Of a stretch of DNA of 51,910 nt, positions 15,881 to 26,035 are shown one piece after another. Location of the stretch: NCBI GenBank assembly GCA_964457455.1, contig CAYWJN010000008.1, forward strand, positions 1 through 51,910, read 5' to 3'. The DNA is from JABMPU01 sp964457455 (GTDB taxonomy: Bacteria > Cloacimonadota > Cloacimonadia > Cloacimonadales > TCS61). A program made the translations under genes and the position numbers. Position 1 is the stretch's first letter. Every line of letters begins with the position of its first letter. The notes beneath the pieces were generated by a model, which was given only the letters and a program-made list of their open reading frames with translations, made no database searches and was not told where the DNA came from.

Positions 15881-16654
15881 ATGCAGAATTATAATTTGGT
15901 GATTGATATTGGTAATTCGAATATTGTTTTTGGAATTTATTCTTATAAAGAATTAAAATTTTTATGGAGAATTGATACGGATAAATCCAAAACTGAGGAT
16001 GAATATTTTGCTGTTTTAAAAGCACATTTAAACAGTATTTCGATTGAGTTAGGAGAAATCAAGAATATTGCATTATCTTCCGTAGTTCCGGGGTTGATAC
16101 GATTTTTTTCCCATTTAATAAAAAAATATTTCAAGTGCAATTTTATAAATGTAAATGCAAGAACGGATTTAGGACTGAAATTCCCAATGGAAAATCCTGA
16201 TTTTATCGGTGCAGATCTTATTGTGGATGCATTTATTGCAAAAGAAAAATATAAAACAAATTGCATTATCTGTGATTTTGGCACAGCCACAACAATCCAA
16301 CTTGTAGGAGCAGACGGCTATTTTTATGGCACTGTAATTGCCCCGGGAATAAAAACTTCTGCTGATAGTTTATTTTTGAAAACAGCACAATTATCTAAGA
16401 TCGAATTGCAAACTCCCAAAAGCATTTTGGGAACAAACACAAAAGACTCTCTCTTATCCGGAATTATTTATGGCAGTATTTTTATGATCGATGGAATTAT
16501 CAGGCAGATTAAAAAAGAATTTAACAATCTTGAAAACATCAAGGTAATAGCAACCGGTGGATTGGCTCATCTTGTATCAGAGGATTCTGAAGAAATTGAA
16601 ATCATTGATGAGAATTTAACTTTGGATGGACTCAATCTCATCTGTTTGAGATAG
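15881..16654 (+). CDS. coaX: Type III pantothenate kinase
   Basis: A 257-residue enzyme for the first step of coenzyme A synthesis, phosphorylation of pantothenate. The ASKHA-fold phosphate motif is LVIDIGNSNIVFGIY (residues 5-19). The family pantothenate-site pattern is NPDFIGADLIVDA (about 105-117), followed by CDFGTATTIQ (about 131-140) and GTVIAPGIKTSADSL. The later TGGLA is also present. AGAGGAAAT precedes the ATG. The giant sprA gene starts 22 bases after its stop, so they probably share a transcript. Confidence 0.95.
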   Translation: MQNYNLVIDIGNSNIVFGIYSYKELKFLWRIDTDKSKTEDEYFAVLKAHLNSISIELGEIKNIALSSVVPGLIRFFSHLIKKYFKCNFINVNARTDLGLKFPMENPDFIGADLIVDAFIAKEKYKTNCIICDFGTATTIQLVGADGYFYGTVIAPGIKTSADSLFLKTAQLSKIELQTPKSILGTNTKDSLLSGIIYGSIFMIDGIIRQIKKEFNNLENIKVIATGGLAHLVSEDSEEIEIIDENLTLDGLNLICLR

Positions 16655-16676
16655 TAAAATTTTGGAATTGAAATTA

Positions 16677-19600
16677 ATGAATAAAAAACTGTTTTTCATT
16701 TTTGCTCTAATTATTATTTCAGCAATTGTTTTTGCTGAGTCATTTCCTAGAGAATACTTTCTGGAAGGTGTTTCACCTCTGAACGGTAATGAGATCGATT
16801 TTTATAAAGTGAATAACGGCTTTGTGATTGTCAGCAAGGATGTTTATTTCTTGGAAAATTTTTCTCTGCAAACGATTTCTGAATTTGACTTTGATAATTG
16901 GCAAGTAGAATTAACAGCAAAAATCAATAATGTAGATGATATATATTTCCCGATTTATCTCGATATCGACGATTATATTCAGAACAATTTCAGAGCAACT
17001 TTTGATAAATTATTAGTTGAAAAAAGCAAAGAACTTTTAAAAAAGAAAGATCGCTCCAGCGGAGCAGGTTTAATACCGGACATCGAACTTCCCAAGATTG
17101 CTCTTCCCAAAGTAGTTAGAAAATTTATGGGTGGAAAAAATACAGCAAGATTGAGCCTTGATGGAAATCAGAAATTAACTTTTGCCGGCAGCAGTACTGT
17201 TCGCGAAAATGCACAGGTTTCAGAAGACAGCCAACGAAAAGATTTTGACTTGGAAATGCGTCAGGACTTGAATCTGAGATTAAGAGGAACAATCGGCTCG
17301 AAAATTCATGTTGATGTAACTCATGCTTCCACTTCCGAAGATAATGTGATACCAACACCAAGCGTTGTTAAAATCAATTATGAAGGAGAGGAAGATGAAA
17401 TCGTGAAAGCTGTGGATCTAGGAAATATTTCTCTGTCTTTAACAGGTTCAAAGTTCATCAGTTATTCTATTTCATCTGAGGGTCTTTTTGGAGTCAAATC
17501 CAATCTGGAAATCGGCAACCTGGAAATTACCACTATTTTTGGAAAAGATGAAGCACAGAAGGACACTCAAAATTGGAAAGGCAGCTCACAGGCAGATTCC
17601 ACAGTTATACAGAGCAGGCATTATATCAATCGTACGATGTATTTTATTGAAGACCCTTATTTGATTTATCAGATGTATTCCGATTTGGATGGAGTCGAAG
17701 GTGTAGATTATCCTATGGGTTGGAAAGATAATGCCATTAAATATGAAGATGGAGCCTGGAAAAAGGCAGCTGACCATCTTTTGCCAAAAGAAGGAATAGA
17801 AGTAGAAGTTTACCTGGATAACAATATTGCGACTGATAATATTGCTGCTGTGGAAGGTAATGCAGTAGGGGAAGATGGAACATTCTTTTTTGACCGGTTG
17901 TTGGATGGAACAGATTATTCGGTCGATCCTGATACCGGGATTTTATACATGCACAATTCAGTAGATAAAAGTTACACTATCGGTGTGATTTATACTCGTG
18001 AGGATGATGTGCAGGTTCCGTCCAATACAGGTGATTCCCTGTTAGTTAAACTTGTAAGAAAAATAAACCAGGATGTTAATGATGTATATTGGAAGCTTCA
18101 ACTCCGCAATATTTACGATCTGGGCATGAAGAATATCAAAAAAGAAGGTTTTGACCTAAATGTTTTTAACTATTTCGAAAGTAATAACACCCGTAATTTC
18201 GATCTGCCGGATACGATTGCTACAGGCTCTATGTCTATTGAAACCTATAATGATTATTTACGTCTCGATACTAACAGTGACGGAGTGATAGGTGGTGATG
18301 ATGCTACCGTCAATCTTGAAAACGGGTATATTGTATTTCCGTTTCTGGAACCATTCAAGGCGCTTGGTGATGAGCTGATATATACTAAAGAAAAGGAGAA
18401 CATCCAATACAATGAATTCAAAATGAATATCGCTGTTAAGGGTCAGGTTGGACGAGACCAGATTTCTCTTGGTAGAATGAATATTCTACCTGGCAGTGTA
18501 ATCATAAAAATGGATGGAAAAAAATTAAAAGAGAATATTGATTTCATCGTGGATTATGAATTTGGCATAATCCAGATTTTGAATTCTGAAGCAAAACAAC
18601 CTGATGCTGAACTGGATATCAGCTACCAGTTCAAACCGATGTTTGCTGTGGAAAGCAAGACTCTTATGGGTGTTCGGGCAGATATGAAGTTCAATGAAAA
18701 TATGGATTTGGGTGGAACATTTGTCTATCATTCGGAAAAGGTAGCAGATGACAGACCGAAAATCGGGAATGAGAACTTCAGTATCATCCTGGCGGATATC
18801 GATGGTAAAGTCGAATATGAGCTTCCTTTTCTAACAAAAATAATTGATTGGCTACCTCTTATCAAAACCGATGAAGAATCAAAAATAATATTGAGTGGTG
18901 AAGTTGCCATGAGTATTCCCCGTATTTACGGCAATCCTAAACAAGATGATATCAAAGAGGCATATCTTGATGATATGGAATCCATCCTGGAAATCTATCC
19001 GTTGGGAATTACGCGTAAAGCATGGGATCTAGGTAGCCAGCCATTTGATATAGATTTTGGAAAAGCTCGAATTAACTGGTATAATCCCACCAATATCTAT
19101 GCACGAGATGTTTATGATCCGGCTTCTTTAACTGATAAAGAAGAAAGGGAAAAGGTCACAATTTTAACCTGCAAAATCGATCCTCCGGAAATTGCCAATC
19201 CAAATTTTGATAACAAATATTGGGCTGGATTAATGAAATATGTAGGTAACCAGGTAGATTTTTCTGAAAAGAAATACATCGAGATTCTGGTTAAAGTTGA
19301 TAGTCTCAGCAGTTATCAGTCTCCAGTGTTGATGCACATTGATATGGGAGATATTAATGAGGATTTTTATACTGATTTTGGAGGTGAGGGAGTTCTAAAT
19401 ACAGAAGATGGTTGTACTGGCAAACCAATGGATAGTGCTCTGGATTACGACGAAGATATTGGCTTGGATGGAATTCCGGATGGTCAGCCCGGTGATGACC
19501 CGACCGATGATTTTGATAACAATAAAGACCAGAATGGTGATTATCCCAAAATAAATGGAACTGAAGATAACGAAGACCTTGATACTGAAGACCTGGATGG

Positions 19601-22600
19601 AAATGGCTCTCTCAATGAGAGAGATATTTATTTCGAGTATTCTTTATCTTTGCAGGATACAATATTTCTGCAAAGCCAGTATAAAGGTTGGAAGCTGTTC
19701 CGCATTCCTCTTCACGATGCGGAAAATTATAGTATTATTTCCAACGAATCCAATAAAACTCCTGACCTTGAAAAAATCAGTTATGCCAGAATCTGGTTTG
19801 AAGTGGAAGATGTTGCCAGGATAAGATTGGTTTCTCTGGAACTGGTGGGAAACAAATGGGAAGAAGGTTTCATAAAAAATATTGAAGACCAGGTTATTCC
19901 TGCCAGCGAACTGGAAGCTAACAATGAAAGTATGATAGTTGGAATTATCGATAATCAGAAGGATATGCACTATAAACCTGCTCCGGGCACCGTTATCAAG
20001 AAGGACGGAGATAATACTCTGGAACAATCCTTAATCGTGGATTATCAAAATATTCAGCCCGGGCATTACGGTCTTGTGAATCAAAGTTTTCGAGAAGTGA
20101 TAAACCTTTTGGGATATAACAAAATCAGGTTTTGGGTTTACTCTGAACGAGCAAGAGGTATTTCAACAACCGATAGTTTAACTCAAGAACTTATCATCAG
20201 GTTGGGAGCAGATTCCACAACTTTTTATGAAATCAGGCATCCCCTGGAAACTCAGGATTATCTTGATTTGATGGACAAAAGCGGCTGGCACTCTTTTGAA
20301 ATCGATTTCTCCGATCTTACATATCTGAAGTTTCAGGATGAGACAAATACTTTAGTTAAAGAAGGTGATTATACCTATTATCAAAAAGGTGATTACACTT
20401 TCGGAATGTATAAGAACCCGACTTTATCCGTTATCAGGGAAATCTATCTGGGAATTGAACAACCTGAACATACTACAGAAGTGTTCACAGGGCGTTTGTA
20501 TTTTGATGATATCAGGGTCGCTGATCCATATGAGGATATCGGTTTCGCATCTGAAGCTAGTTTTCATACCAGCTTTGCAGATTTTTCCACTTTAGATATC
20601 GGTTTGGACTGGAGAACGCAGAATTTCCAAAATAATGCTACCAGAAGCAGAACAGTATTAAACAGGTCGGAAACAACAAGTCTCAATATTAGCAATAAAT
20701 ATTACTTACATAAATTTTTCCCGGCAGAATGGGGCTTGAATTTACCTCTGACTTTATCTCGAAATCAATCGTTGGGAATTCCCCGTTTCAAAGCGAATTC
20801 CGATATCCTGCGGGAAGATCTTAATAAAGAGGAAAAAGAGAGGGAAAAGAATCAATCATTAATGTATAGTGCAGCTCTATCATTCAGGCAGAGTAAAACT
20901 CCCAAAAGTAAAATCCTGGAATATACAGTTAAAAATACTTCCCTTTCTGCCAATGTTACGAAAAGATTCACTTTAAATCCTACAACTGCGGATACAACTT
21001 CAACTTATAAAGTTGTGCATGACTATAATCTGAGTATACCCAAAGACAAAATTGATTTAGCTTTATGGTCGGATTACAAATTTTTCTTCATGCCCAATAC
21101 TTTTGATAGTAAATTGACCTTTAATAACACCGTTCCAAAAAGTTGGATGTGGGATACATACACTGATACTGTGGCTTTTTGGAAACAAAGACCAAATATA
21201 ACAGAAACAAAAACTTTATCAACGTATTCATATATAAAATATGACATTTTCAGCGATGTTGTTACTTCCTATAAACTTACAACTAATCGTGATTTGATGC
21301 TAACAAATACAATTTATGATATTCCGGTAGGTAAAGAAAAAGATAGAAATCAATTAATTGATTTTGATTATTCTCCAAAATATTTGGATAAGATATTCTC
21401 TTTTAATTTCGATTCTGATGTAAATTATATAGAAACTCATAAAAAAATCTCGCAGGGAACTACAGGAGAGGAAGATATATTTAAGTATGAAGGTAGGGTT
21501 TCCAGGAATATTGGAGGAAGCCTTACTCTGAAAAACTATGATCTTTTAATGAGCTTAACCAGTAAGTTCCAAAAACCTGTTACAAAAACCCCAGCAGTCA
21601 AAACAGAAGAAAAAACTGAAGGAACTGATCTAAAAAAAGAAGGGAAATCAGAAGTAGGTAAAACAGAAGGTCTAGAGAGAGAATTAGAGCAAAAAGCAGA
21701 GGAAGAGATAGGCGAAGAAGAAAAGAAAGAAGAAACAACTCTCAGAGAAGAACCGGAAGAAGAATTGGAAGAAGAAACGATAATAGACAGCACTGAAATA
21801 GTTCTTCCGGAAAAAGAAGAAAGTATCAGTATTTTCTTGAAAGCTTTTGCATATATCTGCAATTTGCAAAACATCAAGTTGACTTATAACAATACGTATA
21901 AAACGGATTACGAGCAGCGGGATGAAAGACCGGGTTTTGCTTATCAATTGGGTCTTCCACATATTTTGAAAGAAGAAGAGATCAAACTTAAAAATAATAA
22001 TGATAAAATTACAGTCATCACGGGATTTCCGATTTTACACAATTTACAAACCAGTTGGAGGTTCTCTAAAGATATAAGAAAAACATTTGGAAATGTAAGT
22101 AAAAAGACAGTTAGCACTGTTTTCCCGGATGTAGGTGTTACACTCACCGAATTTGAGAGGATAATAAAAGCAGAAAATATCCTCACAAGTTCTCGCATCA
22201 CGAGTAGTTATGTGCTCACAAAGAGTCAGACCTTTTCAGGAAACATCAATTCGGATGAACCACAATCCGAACAGAAAGTGATTGCTTTCCGACCTCTGGT
22301 TTCCTGGAATGGAAATTGGGTACATAATATTACCAGCAGTATTTCTCTGAATTATAATGAAACTAAAAATACCACTTTTTATGAAGCTGATAATGTTATT
22401 CATAAGGAGACTAGAAAATCGATTAACAGTAATTTCAGCTGGACATTTTCTGCAGCAAAAGGAATAAAAATACCGCTTTTGGGAAAAATTCAGTTTCAGA
22501 ATGAAGTTTCTGCAGATATCGGATTTAACCTGGAGCAGATTTACAAAACCATCAAAGGCAGAGAAGATTTGATTGTTGATAGAGATATGATCAGTTTCAC

Positions 22601-22742
22601 GATTACACCGGGTGCTTCTTACAAATTCAGTAAAGATATCCGCGGTGGCTTAACCAGTAATTACGATTGGAGCCATGATAAGAAAAAAGATTTAAAGATT
22701 AAAACTTTCAGATTGAGTGTTTGGGTGGAAATAATATTTTAA
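16677..22742 (+). CDS. sprA: SprA/Sov-type type IX secretion outer-membrane translocon
   Basis: A 2021-residue protein with a signal peptide (cleavage near AIVFAES). The N-terminal part follows the SprA pattern: RLSLDGNQKLTFAG, DLNLRLRGTIGSKIHVDV, EIVKAVDLGNISLSLTGSKF and LFGVKSNLEIGNLEITT. The middle holds YLDDMES, the counterpart of the family's YVDDFEG. The rest is mostly beta strands. SprA/Sov is the very large barrel that forms the protein channel of the type IX system; the sorting-domain proteins at 47215-51572 would be its clients. A lysine/glutamate-rich stretch (21593-21815, about residues 1640-1713) looks like a low-complexity insertion in a loop. A start five codons earlier is possible, but the ATG at 16677 gives the better signal peptide. 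No other type IX gene is in the window. Confidence 0.9.
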   Translation: MNKKLFFIFALIIISAIVFAESFPREYFLEGVSPLNGNEIDFYKVNNGFVIVSKDVYFLENFSLQTISEFDFDNWQVELTAKINNVDDIYFPIYLDIDDYIQNNFRATFDKLLVEKSKELLKKKDRSSGAGLIPDIELPKIALPKVVRKFMGGKNTARLSLDGNQKLTFAGSSTVRENAQVSEDSQRKDFDLEMRQDLNLRLRGTIGSKIHVDVTHASTSEDNVIPTPSVVKINYEGEEDEIVKAVDLGNISLSLTGSKFISYSISSEGLFGVKSNLEIGNLEITTIFGKDEAQKDTQNWKGSSQADSTVIQSRHYINRTMYFIEDPYLIYQMYSDLDGVEGVDYPMGWKDNAIKYEDGAWKKAADHLLPKEGIEVEVYLDNNIATDNIAAVEGNAVGEDGTFFFDRLLDGTDYSVDPDTGILYMHNSVDKSYTIGVIYTREDDVQVPSNTGDSLLVKLVRKINQDVNDVYWKLQLRNIYDLGMKNIKKEGFDLNVFNYFESNNTRNFDLPDTIATGSMSIETYNDYLRLDTNSDGVIGGDDATVNLENGYIVFPFLEPFKALGDELIYTKEKENIQYNEFKMNIAVKGQVGRDQISLGRMNILPGSVIIKMDGKKLKENIDFIVDYEFGIIQILNSEAKQPDAELDISYQFKPMFAVESKTLMGVRADMKFNENMDLGGTFVYHSEKVADDRPKIGNENFSIILADIDGKVEYELPFLTKIIDWLPLIKTDEESKIILSGEVAMSIPRIYGNPKQDDIKEAYLDDMESILEIYPLGITRKAWDLGSQPFDIDFGKARINWYNPTNIYARDVYDPASLTDKEEREKVTILTCKIDPPEIANPNFDNKYWAGLMKYVGNQVDFSEKKYIEILVKVDSLSSYQSPVLMHIDMGDINEDFYTDFGGEGVLNTEDGCTGKPMDSALDYDEDIGLDGIPDGQPGDDPTDDFDNNKDQNGDYPKINGTEDNEDLDTEDLDGNGSLNERDIYFEYSLSLQDTIFLQSQYKGWKLFRIPLHDAENYSIISNESNKTPDLEKISYARIWFEVEDVARIRLVSLELVGNKWEEGFIKNIEDQVIPASELEANNESMIVGIIDNQKDMHYKPAPGTVIKKDGDNTLEQSLIVDYQNIQPGHYGLVNQSFREVINLLGYNKIRFWVYSERARGISTTDSLTQELIIRLGADSTTFYEIRHPLETQDYLDLMDKSGWHSFEIDFSDLTYLKFQDETNTLVKEGDYTYYQKGDYTFGMYKNPTLSVIREIYLGIEQPEHTTEVFTGRLYFDDIRVADPYEDIGFASEASFHTSFADFSTLDIGLDWRTQNFQNNATRSRTVLNRSETTSLNISNKYYLHKFFPAEWGLNLPLTLSRNQSLGIPRFKANSDILREDLNKEEKEREKNQSLMYSAALSFRQSKTPKSKILEYTVKNTSLSANVTKRFTLNPTTADTTSTYKVVHDYNLSIPKDKIDLALWSDYKFFFMPNTFDSKLTFNNTVPKSWMWDTYTDTVAFWKQRPNITETKTLSTYSYIKYDIFSDVVTSYKLTTNRDLMLTNTIYDIPVGKEKDRNQLIDFDYSPKYLDKIFSFNFDSDVNYIETHKKISQGTTGEEDIFKYEGRVSRNIGGSLTLKNYDLLMSLTSKFQKPVTKTPAVKTEEKTEGTDLKKEGKSEVGKTEGLERELEQKAEEEIGEEEKKEETTLREEPEEELEEETIIDSTEIVLPEKEESISIFLKAFAYICNLQNIKLTYNNTYKTDYEQRDERPGFAYQLGLPHILKEEEIKLKNNNDKITVITGFPILHNLQTSWRFSKDIRKTFGNVSKKTVSTVFPDVGVTLTEFERIIKAENILTSSRITSSYVLTKSQTFSGNINSDEPQSEQKVIAFRPLVSWNGNWVHNITSSISLNYNETKNTTFYEADNVIHKETRKSINSNFSWTFSAAKGIKIPLLGKIQFQNEVSADIGFNLEQIYKTIKGREDLIVDRDMISFTITPGASYKFSKDIRGGLTSNYDWSHDKKKDLKIKTFRLSVWVEIIF

Positions 22743-22922
22743 GCTATAAAAAATTTTAAAGTCCTTTTCAAATAAGAGAGCAAAATAGTCTAAAGATATT
22801 TGTAATTGTTTCAAGAGTTTATTCGAAAAGCAAAATCGCTGGAACGGTTTACGTGAGAGGTTTTATTCTATCTTTCCTGGAAGAGGTTGGACGATTTACA
22901 ATCATACCTTTTTATGTTTTAC

Positions 22923-22950
22923 TTGACACTGTAGAATTTTATTTTATTTT
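22923..22950 (+). promoter_or_regulatory. Candidate promoter of the Mla operon
   Basis: TTGACA at 22923-22928, a 16-base spacer, then TATTTT at 22945-22950. The ATG of the mlaD-like gene follows 24 bases later with AAGGAG between. The rest of 22743-22922 shows no gene or strong hairpin. Confidence 0.5.
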
Positions 22951-22974
22951 CTGTGAACAATTAAGGAGAAAAAA

Positions 22975-23907
22975 ATGGTCAGTAAGGCGCAAAAATTTAG
23001 GTTAGGGATTTTTATTGCTTTTTCTTCAGTTCTGTTGATAGTGTTTCTGGTAGTGGTTGCAGGAAATAAATTGTTAGAAAAGCGCGATGAGTATTACATA
23101 CATTATGAGGATACTTCTGTTATTGGTCTACAGGTGGGAGGTCAAGTAAAATATCACGGTATAAGTGTGGGCAGGGTTGACGACATCAGGATTGATAAAG
23201 AAGATGTCAAGATGGTGATAGTTACAATCAGCGTGAAAGAAGGTACTCCGTTAAAAGAAGATATTCTGGCAACTTTGGCTCCGGTTGGTATTACAGGTCT
23301 TAAACAGATAGAACTGAGCGGAGGAACAAACGAAGCTAAACTCCTGAAGCCCAAATCAAATATTTTGCCCGGGAAATCCGTTCTTGATAGTATTACGGGA
23401 AAAGCAGAGATAATTGCTGAAAAACTGGAAATAGTTCTCAATAATATTGCTGAACTTACAAACAAGAAAAATCAGGAAAAGTTTGCTAATATTATCTCAA
23501 ATGTAGATATTTTGATTGAGACAAATCGCGATCCAATTACGAATGTGATTGCCAGTTTAGATTCCACAACTTATTATCTTGCTGAATTTACCGAATCTGC
23601 AAATGAATCTATGAAAAGATTTAACTATCTTCTCCAATCTGAAGAAATCGATAATATTCTGGTTAATGCGGAAAAGGTGACTTCTGATATTGCCAAAGCT
23701 GATTTAGCCCAATTGATCAATGACCTGAATAAAGCGATTAATCAGGCGAACGATGCGTTTTTACACATTGATCTTACTATCCTGAAAAGTCGTCAGGATA
23801 TTTTACAAACTCTTGAAATGTTAAAAGAAACAGTTGATTATTTGAATGAATTTTCACGACAGATCAGTGAAAATCCATCCATCCTTTTAAGAACAAAGAA
23901 ACAATAA
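22975..23907 (+). CDS. mlaD: MlaD-type MCE-domain lipid-transport protein
   Basis: A 310-residue protein anchored by one N-terminal helix (about residues 10-30), with a single MCE domain after it (about 37-115: VIGLQVGGQVKYHGISVGRVDDI, then GITGLKQIELSGG). The C-terminal 160 residues are predicted helical, rich in Asn, Ile and Leu. MCE proteins form rings that bind phospholipid in the periplasm and work with an MlaE-MlaF ABC transporter, both encoded downstream. It is the first gene of a tight four-gene operon; the next start is 11 bases after its stop. Confidence 0.92.
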   Translation: MVSKAQKFRLGIFIAFSSVLLIVFLVVVAGNKLLEKRDEYYIHYEDTSVIGLQVGGQVKYHGISVGRVDDIRIDKEDVKMVIVTISVKEGTPLKEDILATLAPVGITGLKQIELSGGTNEAKLLKPKSNILPGKSVLDSITGKAEIIAEKLEIVLNNIAELTNKKNQEKFANIISNVDILIETNRDPITNVIASLDSTTYYLAEFTESANESMKRFNYLLQSEEIDNILVNAEKVTSDIAKADLAQLINDLNKAINQANDAFLHIDLTILKSRQDILQTLEMLKETVDYLNEFSRQISENPSILLRTKKQ

Positions 23908-23917
23908 GGAAACAATT

Positions 23918-26032
23918 ATGAAAAGAATCTTAAAATTTTTCCCGGTTATCTTAGTTTTATTTTTATTCGGTTGTGCTGTTGGCGAACTAATAACAAGGAA
24001 TTATTATATCCTGGAATATTTCTCCCACTCCGAAAAAGAGGAGCTTTTCCAGGAAAAACCTTTTGATTCATCCGTGATGATAATGGACACTAAAATCCCT
24101 CAAACTTATAGCAGGAAACAGATTGTTATCAGGCATTTTGGTCCTAAAATCACTTATTCTGATTATGACCTCTGGGGAGTTAAACTTTCTGATATTATCC
24201 CGGAACTTATTACCAGGCGGTTGAACAGGTACAATATTTTCAAACGAGCTCAAAGGGAATTTTATGCTGAACGTCCTGATTTCGAAATAAATACGACCAT
24301 AAATAATATCGAATTATATCAATCCGAATATTTCAAACAGGCACATTTAAATATGGATTTTTATCTTAAGAAAATCGATGATGATGCCATTATTGTTCAT
24401 CATTCAGTGAATAAAGAAGAGGTTCTTCTTGATGAAGAAATGGATACTTTTGTTCAGAGTATTAATGATATGATTTTAACAGAAGCAGATAATTTTTTCA
24501 TTAAAATAGCTAACCATCTCTTTAAAGAAGAATTATCAACAATTATAGGTGAAGATGAAGCTGAAATAACAGATTCTTTATTAGTGGAAATTGCTGAAGA
24601 TGAAGAAATCTCCAGTGGAACAGGTCTTTTGCTTCTACCTGCAATAACCAAAACTGATGATGAACCTCATTATAAGATCTATGATAAATATGGCTATGAA
24701 GTTACGGGTAAAATAGGAGATGCCATTCCTCTTGCTGAAGGAATTTACAGCATCAAATATGGCTCTGGAAATCCCAGCCAGATGATGGAGAAGAAGGATA
24801 TCAAAATTATACCAAGATATAAAACTATTATCGAACCGGATTGGGGCTGTTTGCTGGTGGATGTCATTGATGAGAAAAGAAATTTTGCCAAAGTCCGGTA
24901 TGAGATTTTTGATGTTGAAAGCGGGGAGAGTTTCGGTTCGGATTTTCCGGTGGAAGAAGAAATCGGGGAACAGCAAAATATTTGGGTTTTAAAACCGGCT
25001 TTATACAAAGTAACGGTTAATAATGAACCTTTCAATACTTACAGGGATTTCACAACTATTTATATTGCAGAAGGAAAGACTCAAAGATTAACCATCGTGG
25101 TGGGCACAGATGAAGACGATAATCCCACTAATATGGTTGGTGCTGGAGTATTGGAGGAAGATGTCACTCTGGCAGCTCTTCAGAAAATGAAATTCAACAG
25201 TGCCATTCATGCAAATTTGAATATTAACAGTGATAATGAAAGCAACAAAGATGAGCATGAAACCACGATCACGATGAACCTTCAATTGGATAATAGGCTG
25301 GTTTATGATAATTTTCCAATTCATTATACTTTGAAGAATCTAACAGAGTTGGGAACAACTAAAAATCCTGATATCGATTTCCGAATTACTTCTGATGAGA
25401 TGGATTTGAAGAACACACTTATTTACTATTTCTGGGAAAAATTAGGTCTTTATGCCCGTTTGGATATGAATTCACACTTTTTCAAAGAAAATGATTACAG
25501 AACTGATAAATTCAATTTTATTAAGAAGGATGTTAGTGGAAAAATAATTGATCACGGGGAGAATGTAGATAAAGTTGAGATAAAATCCTATTTTTTCCCA
25601 TTGGTTCTTAAAGAAGGTTTGGGAATTAATTTCAGAGTTTTGAGTTTGGCAAAAGCCAGTCTTTATTTAAGAGCCGGATTTGGAATGCGTCAGGATATCA
25701 ATAATGATGTATTTAATTATTCTCATACGGATAGTTTAAATTATCGAGTTTATTTAGAGGAAGAATCTGTTTATAAAGAAGGAACAGAAATTTCAGTTGT
25801 CGGTAATTTCCAATTACCTTTTAATCTCAGTTACAGCACAAATGCTGATTTTCTCTTTCCATTCGAAAAAGGTGAAAAAAATTCAATGGAATGGGAAAAT
25901 GTTTTCAATATAAAGCTTTTTAAATATATTTCTCTGGATTACAAAATTAAACTTAGAAATAAACAAGTTGAAGACGATTACATTATATCTGAACATACGC
26001 TATTTTTAAGAGTAACATATATTTTACGATAA
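23918..26032 (+). CDS. PqiC-like lipoprotein with a predicted C-terminal outer-membrane beta-barrel
   Basis: A 704-residue protein. Residues 1-19 are a lipoprotein signal with lipobox LFGC. Residues about 25-205 resemble the ABC-transport auxiliary lipoprotein (PqiC-like) family that accompanies MCE systems: YYILEYF, then an SSVMIMDTKIPQTYSRKQIV-like strand, then a helix-rich end. Residues about 210-410 look like two beta-sandwich segments (IYSIKYGSG, LYKVTVNNE). Residues about 430-704 are alternating beta strands with aromatic girdles ending FLRVTYILR, as in a small outer-membrane barrel. The usual auxiliary lipoprotein is only about 200 residues. It lies between the mlaD and mlaE genes, three bases before mlaE. 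The barrel call is a pattern reading, not a database match. Confidence 0.75.
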   Translation: MKRILKFFPVILVLFLFGCAVGELITRNYYILEYFSHSEKEELFQEKPFDSSVMIMDTKIPQTYSRKQIVIRHFGPKITYSDYDLWGVKLSDIIPELITRRLNRYNIFKRAQREFYAERPDFEINTTINNIELYQSEYFKQAHLNMDFYLKKIDDDAIIVHHSVNKEEVLLDEEMDTFVQSINDMILTEADNFFIKIANHLFKEELSTIIGEDEAEITDSLLVEIAEDEEISSGTGLLLLPAITKTDDEPHYKIYDKYGYEVTGKIGDAIPLAEGIYSIKYGSGNPSQMMEKKDIKIIPRYKTIIEPDWGCLLVDVIDEKRNFAKVRYEIFDVESGESFGSDFPVEEEIGEQQNIWVLKPALYKVTVNNEPFNTYRDFTTIYIAEGKTQRLTIVVGTDEDDNPTNMVGAGVLEEDVTLAALQKMKFNSAIHANLNINSDNESNKDEHETTITMNLQLDNRLVYDNFPIHYTLKNLTELGTTKNPDIDFRITSDEMDLKNTLIYYFWEKLGLYARLDMNSHFFKENDYRTDKFNFIKKDVSGKIIDHGENVDKVEIKSYFFPLVLKEGLGINFRVLSLAKASLYLRAGFGMRQDINNDVFNYSHTDSLNYRVYLEEESVYKEGTEISVVGNFQLPFNLSYSTNADFLFPFEKGEKNSMEWENVFNIKLFKYISLDYKIKLRNKQVEDDYIISEHTLFLRVTYILR

Positions 26033-26035
26033 AAA

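Noticed and set aside
21536..21962. Serine- or phenylalanine-rich ORFs on the minus strand inside sprA
   Set aside because: They are the reverse reading of the Glu/Lys-rich insertion in sprA.
22743..22922. Possible small structured RNA before the Mla operon
   Set aside because: No conserved RNA motif or strong hairpin was found; only the promoter near its end is supported.
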